This document shows, in pieces, positions 21,344 through 21,952 of a DNA stretch of 21,952 nt. Numbering within the stretch: the stretch's first letter is position 1; every line of letters starts with the position of its first letter. Under the pieces are notes generated by a model, which saw only the letters and a program-made list of their open reading frames with translations, searched no databases and was not told the origin of the DNA. The stretch is from Sva-07 sp964549065 (lineage in GTDB: Bacteria > Actinomycetota > Acidimicrobiia > Acidimicrobiales > Ilumatobacteraceae): positions 1 through 21,952 of the forward strand of contig CAZJUC010000029.1 in assembly GCA_964549065.1 (NCBI GenBank). Direction: 5' to 3'. Both the position numbers and the translations under genes were made by a program.

Positions 21344-21796
21344 TCAGCTCGACAGCTCTTCGAGCATCGCCTTCATCTGCGCATGCACGGCGTTGATCGC
21401 CTGGAGCGGGCGCATCATCACCTTGAACTCGATGATCATGCCGTGGTCGTCGCAGGTGATGATGTCGACACCGTTGGCGTACTTGCCGTCGACGGTGGTC
21501 TCGAACTCGAGCATCGCGTGGTTGCCCTGCAAGATCTCCTTGACGTAGCGGAACCCGCCCTCCGACGACGGTGAGCCGACCGCGTCGACCACGTCGCCGT
21601 CGGTGCCACCGAGGGTGCCGCCCGCTGCGGTCAGGTAGAGCTTGGTGACCTCACGTCCCTCCTGCGGCGTGAACACGATGGGGGAGAGGAACCTGCAGTC
21701 CTCGTGGAGGAGTGCATCGAGCCCGCCGGGCAGGTCGCCGCGCATGTGGCGGTGCCAGTTGTGAATACAGATCTCGATTGGTTCGGTGGTGCTCAT
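21344..21796 (-). CDS. NTF2/SnoaL-like fold protein
   Basis: A 150-residue protein of the nuclear-transport-factor-2-like (SnoaL) superfamily, an alpha+beta cone used for small hydrophobic ligands, isomerases and cyclases. The pattern IHNWHRHMRGDLPGGLDALL, the LHEDCRFLSPIVFTPQEGRE strand and the end strand IIEFKVMMRPLQAINAVHAQM are typical of actinobacterial members annotated only as 'nuclear transport factor 2 family'. No function can be given. A TACGTT box (21803-21808, minus strand) ends 6 nt before the ATG, so the transcript is probably leaderless from a housekeeping promoter. It is convergent with the P450 gene, which is weak evidence for a link. Confidence 0.85.
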   Translation of the reverse strand: MSTTEPIEICIHNWHRHMRGDLPGGLDALLHEDCRFLSPIVFTPQEGREVTKLYLTAAGGTLGGTDGDVVDAVGSPSSEGGFRYVKEILQGNHAMLEFETTVDGKYANGVDIITCDDHGMIIEFKVMMRPLQAINAVHAQMKAMLEELSS

Positions 21797-21923
21797 GCCC
21801 CGAACGTAGCGTGGTGCCGACCGTTCACACCGGGGTGTGGCAGGCCGGCGACGACGCTGCGATGCCTACCGGCTTCGCCCTGTGACTCGGCGTCGCGTCT
21901 GACGGGTCGCCGGCGAGGCCGGT

Positions 21924-21952
21924 TCAGTCGGACCGAGCGGCCAGCCCAGCAC
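21924..21952 (-). CDS. Possible C-terminal codons of a gene cut by the window edge
   Basis: On the minus strand a frame entering from the edge reads AGLAARSD and stops at 21926-21924. Such an end is plausible for an actinobacterial protein, but nine codons cannot be identified. Confidence 0.25.

Noticed and set aside
21843..21914. 9-bp inverted repeat (GCCGGCGAC and GTCGCCGGC) near the window end
   Set aside because: GC-only arms more than 50 bp apart are expected by chance in this base composition; no element is recognisable between them.
1..21952. Search for tRNA, rRNA, CRISPR arrays, insertion sequences, att sites and riboswitches
   Set aside because: None was recognised by eye. No transposase or integrase motifs and no spaced repeats were found. 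A covariance-model scan would be needed to exclude small RNAs.

Overview
The window is a high-GC actinobacterial chromosome segment, most like an Acidimicrobiia/Ilumatobacter-type genome. That placement is an inference from gene content, codon use and many leaderless starts; no rRNA or tRNA is present to confirm it. Genes are tightly packed, often with 1-8 nt stop/start overlaps. A run of 100 N (5040-5139) is a scaffold join of unknown true length, so the two sides may not be contiguous.

Left part (1-5039): the 5' end of panB, then a minus-strand run of five genes reading from 4568 to 390: arsR, arsC, an aquaglyceroporin (AqpS type), an M3 oligoendopeptidase F and an Anbu proteasome-like peptidase. 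The first four are chained by 1-4 nt overlaps and Anbu follows after 18 nt. A divergent arsI/cadI gene (C-As lyase type) faces arsR and ends at the gap. The arrangement joins arsenate reduction, arsenite exit through a channel, organoarsenical cleavage and two cytosolic peptidases under one likely ArsR-controlled promoter region.

Middle left (5140-7172, minus): a two-ACT-domain protein, selD and a DUF1622 membrane protein. selD is a true selenoprotein gene: an in-frame TGA at codon 25 sits in the HGAG-U-GCK motif and is followed at once by a strong hairpin. An ordinary gene caller would lose its first 36 codons.

Centre to right (7396-19959): a general-stress island. It has an RsbW-like kinase, an AI-2E family permease with a zinc-ribbon partner, a degenerate RsbW coupled to a SigB/SigF-type sigma factor, a flavin disulfide oxidoreductase, an SDR-DUF2867 protein, a small acidic protein, Dps, an STAS anti-anti-sigma factor, a phospholipase-D/cardiolipin-synthase-like protein coupled to a DUF2254 membrane protein, a small membrane protein, a LEA-like/Rho_N protein and a Balon/Rv2629-type ribosome hibernation factor. 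I find eight GTTT-N14-16-GGG(T/C)A (SigB/SigF-type) promoter candidates in front of these genes. In six of them the -10 box ends exactly 10 nt before the ATG, which implies leaderless stress transcripts and suggests that the sigma factor encoded here drives the island.

Right end (20003-21952): a cytochrome P450 with palindromic operator-like sequence at its promoter, a convergent NTF2/SnoaL-like protein, and possibly the last codons of another minus-strand gene at the edge.
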